From Cladophialophora immunda (taxonomy: Eukaryota; Ascomycota; Eurotiomycetes; Chaetothyriales; Herpotrichiellaceae), in contig NW_015622542.1 of NCBI RefSeq assembly GCF_000835495.1, positions 3,866,485 through 3,930,484 of the forward strand: a stretch of DNA of 64,000 nt, written 5' to 3'. The position numbers and the translations under genes were made by a program. Under the pieces are notes generated by a model. That model was not told the origin of the DNA. It did not search any database and was given only the letters and a program-made list of their open reading frames with translations. Positions 40,467-51,165 of the stretch are shown here, piece after piece. Every line of letters begins with the position of its first letter. The first letter of the stretch is position 1.

Positions 40467-42167
40467 ATGTCTGGCACTCGTGCCCGAAAGCCTGCAGCTG
40501 CCAAGGCAACCAAAAATACGGCAGAGAAAACAAAACCTGTTAAGAAGGCTGAACCACAGCAGTCTACCGCGAGCAAGAAAGCCGCTGCCTCTGTGAAGAC
40601 ATCGCCTAAAACTGCCGTCAAAGCCACAGAGGCGCCTGTGAAGAAGACCAGCAAGCGGAAGGCCGAAACAGAAGTTGATCATGAACCTCAAACAAACGGC
40701 GTCAAAAGAGCGCGAGTGATTCCGTCGCCCGGTCCCGAAGTTGATAAACCTGTGTCCTCCAAGGGAAAAATTGCACCTGCAGCAAAGCCACCAGCAGCTA
40801 AAAAGCCCAAGGCAACAAAGGCGGAGATCAATCACCCTCCAACTGAGAAACTCAACGTCTATGTGTTTGGAGAAGGCTCTTCTGGGGAACTCGGCCTGGG
40901 AAGCGCCAAGGGCCAGACGGAAGTGAAGAGACCGCGATACAATCCCAATCTCAGCCCGGATAGCGTGGGAGTGGTGGCGTTGTCAGTTGGTGGCATGCAC
41001 ACTGCGGCTCTGACCCACGACAACAAGATTCTGACCTGGGGTGTCAATGACCAGGGCGCTCTAGGTCGAGACACGGCCTGGGAAGGTGGTCTTCGTGATA
41101 TCGATGAAGATGCGAGTGACTCTGACTCGGATAGCGGTTCGGAGACAGCAGTCAACCCAAGAGAATCTACCCCGGGCGAAGTAGACCTCTCGGGTGTTCC
41201 TGAAGATATCACCTTCACCCAGGTCGCCTGCACTGATAGTGCCACGTTTGCTCTCACGGCTCAGGGCGACGTGTACGGATGGGGCACATTTCGCTCGAAT
41301 GAAGGCATTTTTGGCTTTGACCCCACCACGCTGATCCAGCTCCGACCAAAGCTGATCAAGGGCCTCAGCAAAATCATCCAGCTTGCAGCTGGTGCCAATC
41401 ATGTCCTCGCCTTGCAGAATAATGGCGCCGTCTATTGTTGGGGTTCAGGGCAACAGAATCAACTGGGTCGAAGGATTCTGGAGCGAAGAGCAACAAACAG
41501 TTTGATACCGACGGCCATTGGCACACTCAAGAAGATTGAATACGTTGGGGCAGGGGCCTACAATTCGTTTGCTGTGAAGTCGAACGGCGATGTCTATTCT
41601 TGGGGCCTGAACAATTTCGGGCAGACGGGCATTCCCAAGGAATTCGACGAGAGTGGCAATACGAAAGGCAATGACGTGCATATGCCTATCGTTATTGAGA
41701 CGCTTCGCGGCAAGTTTGGTAAAGTCACATGTATCCAAGGAGGGTCGCATCACACTGTTGCCGTCACCGACAAATTCGAACTGCTGGTCTGGGGACGAAT
41801 TGACGGAAACCAATCAGGCTTGAAAGTCAAGGAGCTTCCGGAGGACGACGTTGTGCGCGATTCAGCCGGCCACCCACGGATTTTGATTGTGCCCACCCAG
41901 ATCCCCAATATTGAGGCTCTCATGGCCGCCGCGGGGTCTGACCATTGCATTGCGATTGACAAGAATGGCAAGGCGTATTCATGGGGTTTCAGTACGACCT
42001 ATCAGACGGGACAGGGCACTTCGGACGATGTTGAACTTGCTACTCTGATTGACAACACGGCTGTCAGAGACAAGAAATTGATCTGGGCCGGAGCAGGCGG
42101 TCAGTTCAGTGTGGTTGCGGGTTTCCCGGCACCTTTGGTCAATGGTGTCAATGGCCATGCTTCGTGA
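40467..42167 (+). CDS. RCC1-family Ran guanine nucleotide exchange factor
   Basis: Intronless, 566 residues. Charges Ran with GTP on chromatin (yeast Srm1/Prp20, fission yeast Pim1). The first 125 residues are Lys/Ala/Pro-rich with several basic nuclear-import clusters (KKTSKRKAETE; KPPAAKKPKATKA). Seven RCC1 blades follow from about residue 128: VFGEGSSGELGLG; ALSVGGMHTAALTHDNKILTWG; FTQVACTDSATFALTAQGDV; LAAGANHVLALQNNGAVYCWG; VGAGAYNSFAVKSNGDVYSWG; IQGGSHHTVAVTDKFELLVWG; AAAGSDHCIAIDKNGKAYSWG. Two acidic/Ser insertions sit in blade 2 (DEDASDSDSDSGSE). The length and seven repeats fit the true Ran factor rather than a multi-domain RCC1 protein. Confidence 0.93.
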   Translation: MSGTRARKPAAAKATKNTAEKTKPVKKAEPQQSTASKKAAASVKTSPKTAVKATEAPVKKTSKRKAETEVDHEPQTNGVKRARVIPSPGPEVDKPVSSKGKIAPAAKPPAAKKPKATKAEINHPPTEKLNVYVFGEGSSGELGLGSAKGQTEVKRPRYNPNLSPDSVGVVALSVGGMHTAALTHDNKILTWGVNDQGALGRDTAWEGGLRDIDEDASDSDSDSGSETAVNPRESTPGEVDLSGVPEDITFTQVACTDSATFALTAQGDVYGWGTFRSNEGIFGFDPTTLIQLRPKLIKGLSKIIQLAAGANHVLALQNNGAVYCWGSGQQNQLGRRILERRATNSLIPTAIGTLKKIEYVGAGAYNSFAVKSNGDVYSWGLNNFGQTGIPKEFDESGNTKGNDVHMPIVIETLRGKFGKVTCIQGGSHHTVAVTDKFELLVWGRIDGNQSGLKVKELPEDDVVRDSAGHPRILIVPTQIPNIEALMAAAGSDHCIAIDKNGKAYSWGFSTTYQTGQGTSDDVELATLIDNTAVRDKKLIWAGAGGQFSVVAGFPAPLVNGVNGHAS

Positions 42168-43614
42168 TTGCGGGAGGATATCGGCTCAGGGAAACATCCT
42201 AGGGCAAAGCGGAGACCACTTGCAACCCCTCGGTCTCCTATGGCGTCTAGGGCAAAAAAGTCTTGCGGTATACAATTTCTTCGAGAGGCAAAACACAAAA
42301 TTTCTCGGACAAAGTTTCCTGGGGATCTTTCGTATTACAGCATCAGGATTACGTCCTGTGTACCAACAATAATGTTCAAGCCAAGTGGGTTGGGGGAGGG
42401 GGAGGGTGGAAAGGGGCTGAAGGGGATTCTATCGTACTCGGCCACAGCGAGACGCACCACGAGGCTGTCTTTCGCCACGGTGACCGGATGAGTTGTATAG
42501 ATGGAGAGACTTATCTCGGGTCTTGCTGGCACAGGGACGATGCGGGTGGTGGTTCTTTGATGGGCATTGTATTTCTACGGGCGCACAGGTGGATGGGACG
42601 TAAGCATTTCCCCCAAGGCTGTTATTTTGCGCATCGAGAGGGATCACGGATCGACAGCCGACCACAGGATAGAGATAGACGGACTGAATCCAATCCAGAT
42701 TGCTTCTTCTTCTTCTTCTGTATCTCTTTCTCATACTTCGCCTCTCTCTCTATATCTTTCTTCGTGCCTCGCTATCTCTTCTATTTCCCTCATTAGTATG
42801 TCCTACAGGTTTGCAGGCTGCTCCCGGTTGCCCCCTTCTTTGGTACCCCTCGGCAGTCTCGTCCGATCAAAGCCCGATCCACCGCTCGGGTTCTGGGCGT
42901 GTGTCTCCAAGGCGTAAACGACGAACCCAATTGCTTCACAGTAGCAGCGAGTGGTTATGAAGGAGCCGCCGGTGAGTTGCCCCTCGCGTTCGTCTGGTCG
43001 GTGCCCTTTTGGGGTCTCAATAACCGCCGCCACCTCCCTCCCCCCACTCACCCCCCTCATCTCATCGCGATATCAACACAGTAACTCGGTCGGTAGTGGA
43101 AGCAAAGAAGGGGATCAAACCGTTTCGTGCCCCCTCACGTCGAAATCCCCACCTCCTGCCTGGCCCTGATGTGCCGAGCTTCAACAAGCACGGGCTTTCT
43201 CGGGCAGTGGCCGTAGTCTCGTTGCAAAGAAGGATACGCCGCGGCCGGCGGCGTTGCTGCCCGTTCTTTTTGGGCTCTTTCTCCAAATTTTGCCGTGGCT
43301 TGGTTTCGGGTCGGTTATATAGGGCAGGGAATAGTGAGACTGTTTGCGCGGGGGAGGGGGGGATGTTATTGTTTTTTTTTTGACAAGCAGCAGGGAAAGC
43401 ATCTACGTTGTGTATATTTACAGGTTTGCCAGGTTTCAGACTCTGAAAAGATCTTAGGCGTGTCAGTTTTCATTCCTCTTATCTCTCTGGCGCTGTTGCT
43501 ATTGCTATCAACCAGTTACCACTAACGTCGTCTCGAGCAAAAAGTCCCCTTTGAAGACATCTTCGTCATATACAAAGGTCACAATAAAGTAAGAGCCTGG
43601 CTACGCGAGACATC
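42168..43614. other. intergenic, no gene seen
   Basis: 1.4 kb. Contains a CTT/TTC run near 42703-42720. No supported gene. Confidence 0.45.
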
Positions 43615-44637
43615 ATGTCCGGTCCACCCGTGCCCTTCTCCTCGCTCCCGCTTAACAAAACCCACGCGGCGACGCGGCTCAACGCCTGGGGCGCCTACGG
43701 CGCGACGGACGAGCTGGGGTTCCTGAACCGGCAGACGCCCGCGACGGTGGCGGCGGCGGCGGCGTCGGAGATCAAGACCGGGGTGCGCGTGCCGCTGGAC
43801 GCGCCGCTGGACTTCCAGGGCCAGAAGCCGCTGTTCGGGCGGCAGGTGTTCGTCAAGGACGTGTACCAGAAGAAGCCGCGGGTGGTGCACGACGACACGT
43901 GGTCGTTCAACACGCAGAGCTCGACGCAGTGGGACGGGCTGCGCCACTTCGGGTACCAGCAGGCCGGCCGGTTCTACAACGACACCACGGTCGAGGACAT
44001 CGCGGGCGCGTCGGCCAAGGGCGCCCAGAACCCCAACGTGCTGGGCATCCACAAGGCCGTCGAGCGCGGCGGGGTCATGGGCCGCGGCATCCTGGTCGAC
44101 TTCCGGCGGTGGCTGGAGGAAGGGCCCGGGCGGGAGGTCGTGGGCGACGGGGTGTTCAAGCAGTTCGAGACGTCGCCCATCAAGTTCGAGTGGATCCTCG
44201 AGACGCTCAAGTGGCAGAACAACACGACGCCGCGCTTCGGCGACATCCTCATCGTGCGCTCGGGCTTCTTCCAGTCCTACCGCTCCATGGTCGCCACCCC
44301 GGAGGGCGAGGCCGAGATCCAGCGCCTGACCTCCATGTCGCCCCCGGGCCTGGGCGGCGTCGAGCAGTCGGACCAGGTGCTCAACTGGATCTGGGACCAC
44401 TTCTCGGCCGTCGCCAGCGACCACCCCAGCTTCGAGCGCTGGCCCACCCCCTTCGACTGGAGCATGCACGAGGTGCTCCTGGCCGGCTGGGGCTGCAACA
44501 TCGGCGAGCTGCTCGACCTCGAGGCCCTCAGCAAGGAGTGCGCCCGCCAGGGCCGCTGGAGCTTCTTCGTCGCCAGCGTCCCCTGCTACGTCCCCGGCGG
44601 CGTGGCCAGTCCGGTCAACGGCGTGGCGATTTTCTGA
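43615..44637 (+). CDS. cyclase-family (kynurenine formamidase-like) metal hydrolase
   Basis: Intronless, 340 residues. Resembles the putative cyclase family (Pfam 'Cyclase'), fungal branch. Family features: N-terminal RLNAWGAYGATDELGFLNRQ, the WDGLRHFGYQ motif (His is a likely metal ligand), a GRGILVDFRRW strand, GDILIVRSGFF and a C-terminal DWSMHEVLLAGWGCNIGELLDLE followed by FFVASVPCYVPGGVASPVN. The members I recall act on amides or lactones, including N-formylkynurenine; the substrate here is unknown. No signal peptide, so cytosolic. Third codon positions are nearly all G or C, far above neighbours, which produces a long chance frame on the opposite strand. Neighbours do not suggest a pathway. 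Confidence 0.85.
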   Translation: MSGPPVPFSSLPLNKTHAATRLNAWGAYGATDELGFLNRQTPATVAAAAASEIKTGVRVPLDAPLDFQGQKPLFGRQVFVKDVYQKKPRVVHDDTWSFNTQSSTQWDGLRHFGYQQAGRFYNDTTVEDIAGASAKGAQNPNVLGIHKAVERGGVMGRGILVDFRRWLEEGPGREVVGDGVFKQFETSPIKFEWILETLKWQNNTTPRFGDILIVRSGFFQSYRSMVATPEGEAEIQRLTSMSPPGLGGVEQSDQVLNWIWDHFSAVASDHPSFERWPTPFDWSMHEVLLAGWGCNIGELLDLEALSKECARQGRWSFFVASVPCYVPGGVASPVNGVAIF

Positions 44638-45480
44638 GAGAGAAAAAGGGACACGGTGGTGGTCGTGGCGCAGCTGGCGGGCGGGCGGTTGCAGGTAGAA
44701 GATGAAGGGGCGTCTCGGTGATGTAGTTCTGAAAGGGGCTCGGCAGGATCAAGACATATAGTGAGTGTGCATGGCAACCTCGGCGGGGGCATGCAGGAAA
44801 TGTGGACAGACATGGCGCGAGGAGGTTCGTTCGAACAAGGGGCTCCCGAACAAAGAGAGTGGTTGAGCTGTGTAGAACCTTTGTAGAACTCGGCGACCCC
44901 GGAGCCACGAGGCCATGGCCCATGGTGGGAGAGAGGGGCGGCGTGTAGGTAGCTCGCCAGATCTATATTGATACATGAACATCATGAATCATGTGGACGA
45001 TGATGATACTTGAGTGCAGATAATATACATCCAGCCGACTAACCCAAAGACTTCAGCCGGCGACAAGAATTAAGCACAAAACCAACCGAGCAGAAAGTCG
45101 TCCAACCAGAATTATCGACCTGGACAATTTGGCCCATCCCGCTGCTAATGTTGCTGTTGATTTCCAATCTCGATGCCATGAATTCGGCACAAAAAGTCCG
45201 CCATGCAAAATCACAGGGATTCCTCTCCGCAACATGTTTCCAGTCCTGAAAACAATGGTGAAAAAGAAAAAAAGAAGAAGAAACAAGAACGTGAACAGGT
45301 CGCTGGTTGGTGGCTTCCTGCCAGCTGTGTACATGATGGTTCCAAACGAACAGCTCAGTATACTGCTGTCGAACCTTGCATAGCAGCATCCAACATTTAA
45401 GTTCCGACATTCCATTTGTCGGATTCAGGAAGCATGGACCTCGACCTCGTGGGGGTTGAGGATCCTACGCGTCTCGAGGC
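44638..45480. other. intergenic between convergent genes
   Basis: 843 bp holding the 3' flanks of the cyclase gene and the hypothetical gene below; nothing else supported. Confidence 0.45.
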
Positions 45481-46107
45481 TCACACGGAGTTCCTCCGGT
45501 TCAGCCATTCCATTAACATCCGGTGCTTGTGGTCCTCGTAGTTCTGAGCACACGTTGCTGGCTTGGTGTACCTTCTCCAGTATGTTTTGGTGGGACGGTC
45601 GAACTGCATCCCAAACGTGGATGGTGACTGACCCTGGTACAGATCGGCCTGTGGCGTCATGGGGCACTTTGGCGGCTCTTCGGGAGGGGAGAGATGGCCC
45701 TCGATGGTTGCCTCGTTACCCGCATATCCAGGGTGCGTTGGATGAGGGCCATAGATGCGGTGGCGAAGCTCCCTCCACGGCGGGAAGGGAGGAAAGTGAG
45801 GTTTAGGTCCAGGAGAGTCGGACCGAGAGCGTGCTGGGCTCAGCGGACAAAATGGACTGTACGTCTTCGCAGGCGGAGTCTCGTGGCCGGCCACTGGATC
45901 GGTCTGGTCGGTTTGAGTGCCCTCTGAAACCATGGCGGCGATGCTGGCTGTAGTGACTGTGGTGGAGGTAGTCATTGGGTTCACCTCGTGCGCGACGGGA
46001 GAAAAATCAGGCTCATCCAGGATCTGGTCAGCCTGTTCTTGCTGGTCTGGTTTGTCTGCGAGAGGGTGACAGTCTGGAGGGGTAATTATAACGGGAATTT
46101 CAACCAT
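45481..46107 (-). CDS. hypothetical Pro-rich protein, 5' end unresolved
   Basis: At least 208 residues from ATG 46107 to the TGA at 45481. The same frame stays open upstream to about 46209, where CCCCAG and CCCAG acceptors occur, so one or more upstream exons are likely. Composition is Pro/Thr-rich in the middle (YSPFCPLSPARSRSDSPGPK). The C-terminus is more ordered and basic (TYWRRYTKPATCAQNYEDHK, ending EWLNRRNSV). No membrane segment or known domain. Even amino-acid use and length favour a real gene. Candidate upstream coding sequence exists on the same strand up to 47111, but I could not connect it. Confidence 0.5.
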   Translation of the reverse strand: MVEIPVIITPPDCHPLADKPDQQEQADQILDEPDFSPVAHEVNPMTTSTTVTTASIAAMVSEGTQTDQTDPVAGHETPPAKTYSPFCPLSPARSRSDSPGPKPHFPPFPPWRELRHRIYGPHPTHPGYAGNEATIEGHLSPPEEPPKCPMTPQADLYQGQSPSTFGMQFDRPTKTYWRRYTKPATCAQNYEDHKHRMLMEWLNRRNSV

Positions 46108-47414
46108 TTCTGGTATATCTGGGGTTGTTGCATCGTATCTTTCTCGCGTTCTCCGAACATCGACGCCCAGCGGCTGGGTTAATGTTTTTATATGTCTGGG
46201 GATGAGCAAACATGATTGGAGAGAGACATTTTTGCCCGGCTGTGTTTGCCGCTAGGGAAGGACTTGGACGGCCATGGATGGCAAACAGGATGCCAAACAC
46301 ATCCACTTCACGAGATGAATGCTCCGCCTGCAACAGAACAGCACTGGATGCGTATGACGATTGGACAGACAGTGTGGCACAGCCCCTCAAATACAAGATC
46401 ACTTGATTGCCGAAATGCCGTCGGAGGATCCAGGCTTCCGGAGAGGCTTCTATGAATGAGGCCACGATCTTGTGCAGTGGAACGCCGTACGTTGGTTGAA
46501 GTGGACGTTGGCCACTTTGAAGGGGGGGGGAGGCACTCACACCATCAGCATTTTTTCCGATAGGCTACCGTCCAGGCTGCAAGGGCGAGGTGAAATTTAA
46601 GCGTCAGATGATTGCAAAGAGAGCGCGGAGAACAATGCCAAACCTTAGGATTCGGGATGCTGAAGAGAAACCAGGAGGGACAGAGGTGCAAATCCGGGGT
46701 ATTGGGGGTTCCAGGTGAAATTGGCGCAACATCCATGCACGATATGGCGCCATTGACGATACAAGGAGGGATGGGATAGTCACGACAAGACGAGTCAACG
46801 ACGAGAACCCGGTGTCGAGATGCGGCCATTTCATCACGTCGCACAGACAGCATGCAAGGGGTTTGAGAGTGGGATGGTGGTGTTGATGCATCAGAGTCGA
46901 GTCGGGTGACGGGTGGTGATACCTGATACCATGAGCGATGGGGGAATTCGGTGGTGGGAAGAGGCAGCCAGACAACTCTGGTCGTATGCGATGCCCCAAG
47001 AGAAGTCAAAGATGGAACAGACAAACAGGATGCGCGCATTCCAAGCGCGCGTGAGAGGAAAGGGAAAGGCCCAGTGAGGTAGTGAGGTCTGCAGTCAGTC
47101 CACCACACCACCGCCGCGAATGGCTCCGTATACGGCGGTTTCCGGTAGCCTGAGCAAGACCATCCCGAATGGCCCCTCGTCAGCCAAGGGGTTGGTCTGA
47201 GCAGTATCGGTATCGCGAATTACTCACCCTTGGGATGCTACAGAGACATATTCAGCGATTGAGGACGAGGCAGATTCCGAACATAAAAATGGGCAGAGGA
47301 ACTCGCCTGCTCTCACCGAGACCAGATCACAGTCAACTCAGTTGTCTACTGCACCCCTCAAGCAACACCAACACCACCACCGCCAAACAAAAACTTCATC
47401 CAATCTAACTCAAG
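46108..47414. other. region with possible upstream exons of the minus-strand gene
   Basis: Open minus frames at 46100-46540 and 46545-47111 have plausible donors (for example near 46667, after IPNPK) and a TTGCAG acceptor near 46578, but no consistent gene model emerged. The right part is the divergent promoter of the 47415 gene. Confidence 0.3.
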
Positions 47415-48114
47415 ATGATGTCCCACACAGCACCGGTATGTCACACCCCCCGATTCTCCCGAGTAAACTCCTTTTTTGCCTATGGGGCTGTCAATGGGCT
47501 TCAGTGGACATGTTGTGGCTGACCTTCCGCCCAAACAGACCTCCACCACAGAACACCAAGCAAAGACATCGGCGTCAGTCGAGGTCAACAACACGGGCTA
47601 CGTGCCCAATTACAACGACACCGACTACAGCGACTTCCTGTACCTCGCGCCCCCGCTGTCGACCGAGTTCCTCCCTCTGGAACCCGCCGCCGACAAGGCT
47701 GCGCGGCCCATGATCAAGAAGTCCAAAGTCCGGCCCTCCGAGACGTTCAACACCGGCACCACCCCTCCCCCGACCACGCCGATGGAGAAGCCGTACGCAA
47801 AGGCGACCTTCCCGGCGACCATGAGCCGCTCGTCGACCTCGGACGACGACATGGCCAAGGCCGCGGAACGGCGTGAGCGGAGACCCAGCTTCGTCGAGGT
47901 CACCCCCGTCAAGGTCCACCACGAGCACGAAAAGCACCAAGACGCCCACGGCCACCACCACCACGACGCCCACAGAAGACGGTCCTCGCACGAATCGGAG
48001 CCCATGGGCTGGTGGCCCGAGGACGACACCAAGGCCCAGCACGAGTGGGTGGAGCAGAACGAGGAGGAGGATGTTATTGAGGAGGACGTCTGGAGCGATG
48101 CATTTTACGAGTAA
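47415..48114 (+). CDS. hypothetical His-rich acidic-tail protein
   Basis: Two exons, 47415-47435 and 47539-48114, giving 198 residues. The 7-codon first exon (MMSHTAP) is joined through a 103-bp GTATGT...CAG intron to TSTTEHQAKTSASVEVNN. Without splicing the frame has only an internal ATG at 47476 that lies in the intron. The protein is mostly disordered: a Tyr/Asp patch (GYVPNYNDTDYSDFLYLAPP), a Pro/Thr-rich middle, a His-rich run (HHEHEKHQDAHGHHHHDAHR) that may bind metal, and an acidic aromatic tail (GWWPEDDTKAQHEWVEQNEE). No known domain or signal peptide. A poly-purine GA repeat and AATAAA occur in the 3' flank. Confidence 0.62.
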
Positions 48115-48261
48115 TAATGCCCCTCCCCCCTCCAAAGTTCCTCTTTCTCTCTCCCCCGCCTGCTCGGTGTATAGAGGCTTATTTTTGGTGTTTTCGTTTT
48201 TCGGTTCAAATAAAGATTGGCGCCGGATCTGCTTGATTTGGGCGAAAGAGCGGGATTGAAG

Positions 48262-48293
<32 letters not shown>

Positions 48294-49084
48294 GGAGGAA
48301 AGGGGGGTGAACCGCCCTCTTTTCCCATGTAATAACCTGTATATACATACCATCCAGGGGATCAACGTCTGCTCACGTATTGATGAAAATATACATACTA
48401 TTTCACGACTCATCTTGCTTTCCACTGTGCTCGAGAATCTAAAGATTGCCCATGGAGGAAGAAGGCGAAGGATTCTTGTCACATTTTCGCTTGCTCTGGC
48501 CCCCCTATCCGAACGGAGCCTTACGCAGAGGGTTGGGTGGCCTTATAACGAGTTAGGTTCTGGCATGAAACTTGGAACGCTCCCTCGTCCTAACCCCCCC
48601 GCTCCTCTCTGCCTCCAAATCGCCGTGCTAGGATGGTGTAGTATTACATGGTTGACATGGTCAATTAGGCCCGAAGGCAGACGAACAAAAGAAGCCGTGA
48701 GAAAGTAAGAATAATATCATTACACATTAGCTATCCTTCTCTCCTCAGGGGGGCAAGGGGAATCTCGCGCCTGGTTCGGTTGTGCCGTTCCAATGACAAC
48801 AAATAATAATAATACACAGATCGTTCCTTGCATCACTGCCTCCCTCTCTTTTGCCCTGCTTCATATACAAAGGAAAATCCAACACAGTCTTCCAACCCAC
48901 CTTTTTTTTTTTTTTAATCGGCGCCCGCATCATCGTCAACGTTATCGTACTCTCCAAACTCGCCGCACAACACAGATGCAATCCTCCAGTCCATCTCGGG
49001 AATCACTTCGACAATGTCACTTGGGCGATGTCGACGACGCCCTCGCTGCTGCTGGCGGCTCGGGCTGCGGCTCCGGCCTTTGAT
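48115..49084. other. intergenic between convergent genes
   Basis: 970 bp; contains AATAAA near 48209 and the GA repeat. No gene seen. Confidence 0.5.
48269..48293. repeat. GA dinucleotide repeat
   Basis: About twelve perfect GA units in the 3' flank of the preceding gene. Confidence 0.85.
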
Positions 49085-49765
49085 TCAGCTGGTGACGGTG
49101 GGCAGCGAGGTGAAGTGGATGGGCACGTGGATGTGCTTGGCCTCGCCGTGCTCCAAGATCTTGGGCACCACGATCCTCAGTAGGCCGGCGTCGAGCTTGG
49201 CGTGCGTCTTGTCGCGGTCGACGTCGACGGGGAAGTTGAAGGCCCGGATCATCTCGCCGACCTGCCGCTCGTGCACGGTCAAGTGAGGTTCGTGCTTCTT
49301 GGAGGGCTTTTCCTCGGCAGCTTTGGCCGCCGGCGCTGCTTCCGCCTCGGGCGCCGGTGGTGCAGCATCAGCAGCAGCAGCTGGAGCTGGCGTTGACTCA
49401 AGTGGCACTGTGACCGCTGGTGGTGGGCCTGGCTCCTCGACCAACTCCCCTTCCGGAATGTCGGGCCTGTGAGTCTTGCTCGTCAGCAGCAGCGTACGGT
49501 CTGATGTCCAACGTAGACGAAGCTCCGTGTGCTCCTTGACGCCTGGCAGTTCAACCTCCAGATAGAAGTTGCTTAGGGTCTCGCGGACATCGGTCGTTGG
49601 TTGATGGATGTCTTCGTCTCTGTCATGCAACTTGGTGTAGACCTTGTGTGCTACATACGGAACTGGGATGTGGTGCAGGTGATGTCCGGGTTCCGGGTAG
49701 GTATGGGAGATGTGTGTTGTTGGGTATGGGTCAATGTCGGATGTGATGTAGAACCAGCCAGCCAT
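49085..49765 (-). CDS. small heat shock protein, Hsp20/alpha-crystallin family
   Basis: Intronless, 226 residues from ATG 49765. ATP-independent chaperone that holds unfolding proteins. The alpha-crystallin domain starts at about residue 57 with TDVRETLSNFYLEVELPGVK. It continues LRLRWTSDRTLLLTSKTHRP and resumes HLTVHERQVGEMIRAFNFPV, ending with AGLLRIVVPK. Between the two halves lies a ~57-residue low-complexity Ala/Pro/Glu insert (about 102-158). Such an insert also occurs in Hsp30-like proteins of filamentous fungi. A C-terminal I-x-I/V anchor is present as HIHVPIHF. Start is the first in-frame ATG; the frame upstream has only a non-ATG codon. Confidence 0.87.
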   Translation of the reverse strand: MAGWFYITSDIDPYPTTHISHTYPEPGHHLHHIPVPYVAHKVYTKLHDRDEDIHQPTTDVRETLSNFYLEVELPGVKEHTELRLRWTSDRTLLLTSKTHRPDIPEGELVEEPGPPPAVTVPLESTPAPAAAADAAPPAPEAEAAPAAKAAEEKPSKKHEPHLTVHERQVGEMIRAFNFPVDVDRDKTHAKLDAGLLRIVVPKILEHGEAKHIHVPIHFTSLPTVTS

Positions 49766-49816
49766 TTTGTTAGTTGTTGTTATTGTTGTTTGTTGTTTGT
49801 TGGGTGACTCGATCAC

Positions 49817-49875
49817 GTTCTAGGGCTTCGACTTCGAGTTGATAGATTCTTTCAGAGAAGAGTTCTCAGATTTGG
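49817..49875 (-). promoter_or_regulatory. possible heat shock element cluster
   Basis: Just upstream of the Hsp20 start is a cluster of TTC/GAA triplets (GTTCTAGGGCTTCGACTTCG and TTCTTTCAGAGAAGAGTTC). They resemble heat shock elements, but the spacing is not the exact alternating 5-bp pattern. The call rests mainly on context. Confidence 0.3.
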
Positions 49876-50710
49876 ATTTTACCTTGGTTCACTCTCTGAA
49901 CTCCCCGAGCGTCGAGAGACAGGCTCGTGTATATGTCTTCCAGTTTGCATCCTCGTCCCTCGGCCAAAACAACAGGCAGGTCATGTGCCTGTCGTTGAAC
50001 AATGCCATGGTTCTGTGCCAATTTTCCTATGGTCGATGCCTGAAGCATCGGGAAGCCTCACCTCATGATCATGGAAGCTTTGCAGACACACAATCATGCG
50101 ATCTGGAGATGAAAGGACGAACGCTGCAGCCCATTGGCAGTACCATCACTACGTCGCGTGAGAAAGTTTCAAAGTGCCGTGGTGTGATGTTGCACCGCCA
50201 TGTCTCGGCACCAGCAGTCAGCGAGTGGCCCCAATGGACGGACGCATTACCTGGATGCATGGCTGGTGCCCCTCGAGGCACTTGTTGCTTGTACGAATTA
50301 TGCGAGCTACGCGTAGGAGGGCTCCGCCCCTGAATCCTCGCAGAGATCTCGACCGCTGGCACCGTCCCACTTGAGCGTTAAAGGCCCAACCATGGGTGCC
50401 GCCATGCCTGGAGGAGAGACCTGCAGCCGCCTAGAGCTCCATTGAAGCTCCCAGCTGGCCTAGCTGGGTCTCACCGAGATCTGTGCAGTCATACCACTCA
50501 TTTTATGCCTCAGTTCAATCCAGCCATGCAAAGTCGAATTCAGGAACAACCAAAAATGTAACTTCGAACATTACATTTATATACGGCCACGCAGCCTGCG
50601 CCTGTCCAAGCGTCTTGGTTTCACCCATCAGACCCCAAAGACATTTACAACACCACACCCGTTCAGAAATCTAGAGATTGGAATTTTGTTCCTCCACCAC
50701 CTCGAGCAAA
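49876..50710. other. intergenic, divergent promoters of Hsp20 and IF1 genes
   Basis: No gene supported. A 164-residue plus frame at 49839-50333 has no recognisable features. Confidence 0.45.
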
Positions 50711-51165
50711 ATGCTTCGAACATCAATTCCCAGAAGCTGTATGACCAGAATCCGAACACCTCAGTTTTGTCAATCGTTTGCCACCACACGGCAAAGCTGG
50801 AGTGAAGGCGACACTGGCGCAGTACGGCCAGGCGGGGTTGCTGTCAGGTAGGCCCTCTGTCACTTCTGCCGATTGAATCCGAAAGGCCCCTTTACTGACC
50901 CGGAAATTTGCCAGTGACCCATTCAATCGCCGGGAACAAGTCTTGGAGAACATGTATTTCAAGCAACATGAAATAGAAAAGTGAGTGGCCGCCCTCTATC
51001 TGTCCTTGGTCTCTTGATCGGCGTCTCACAACCGCTGTGTATAGTATTCGGAAAATGAGAGAAAAGCTCGCGGCTCAGCGGAAACACCTAGACGAGGTCG
51101 AGAGCCATCTGAATGAAATGGAGGAAGCCGCAAAGGCGGCGGCGGCAACGGAGCAAAAGTTGTAA
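50711..51165 (+). CDS. INH1: mitochondrial F1F0-ATP synthase inhibitor IF1
   Basis: Three short exons, 50711-50847, 50915-50980 and 51045-51165, giving 107 residues. Introns of 67 and 64 bp have GTAGGC and GTGAGT donors. No single frame reveals the gene; it appears only after splicing. The N-terminus is a mitochondrial presequence (MLRTSIPRSCMTRIRTPQFC). The inhibitory segment follows: SWSEGDTGAVRPGG. Then FNRREQVLENMYFKQHEIE leads into a coiled coil (IRKMREKLAAQRKHLDEVES) with an Ala/Glu-rich end. These match IATP family proteins, which block ATP hydrolysis by F1 when the membrane potential collapses. The family's E-G-D/x-G-A and R-R-E marks are present. Confidence 0.88.

Noticed and set aside
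43579..44469. 296-residue minus-strand ORF opposite the cyclase-family gene
   Set aside because: Shadow of a G/C-ending codon gene; no domain and repetitive composition.
47575..48348. 257-residue minus-strand ORF opposite the His-rich hypothetical gene
   Set aside because: Val/Gly-rich antisense product; the plus frame has a splice-consistent start and a more protein-like sequence.
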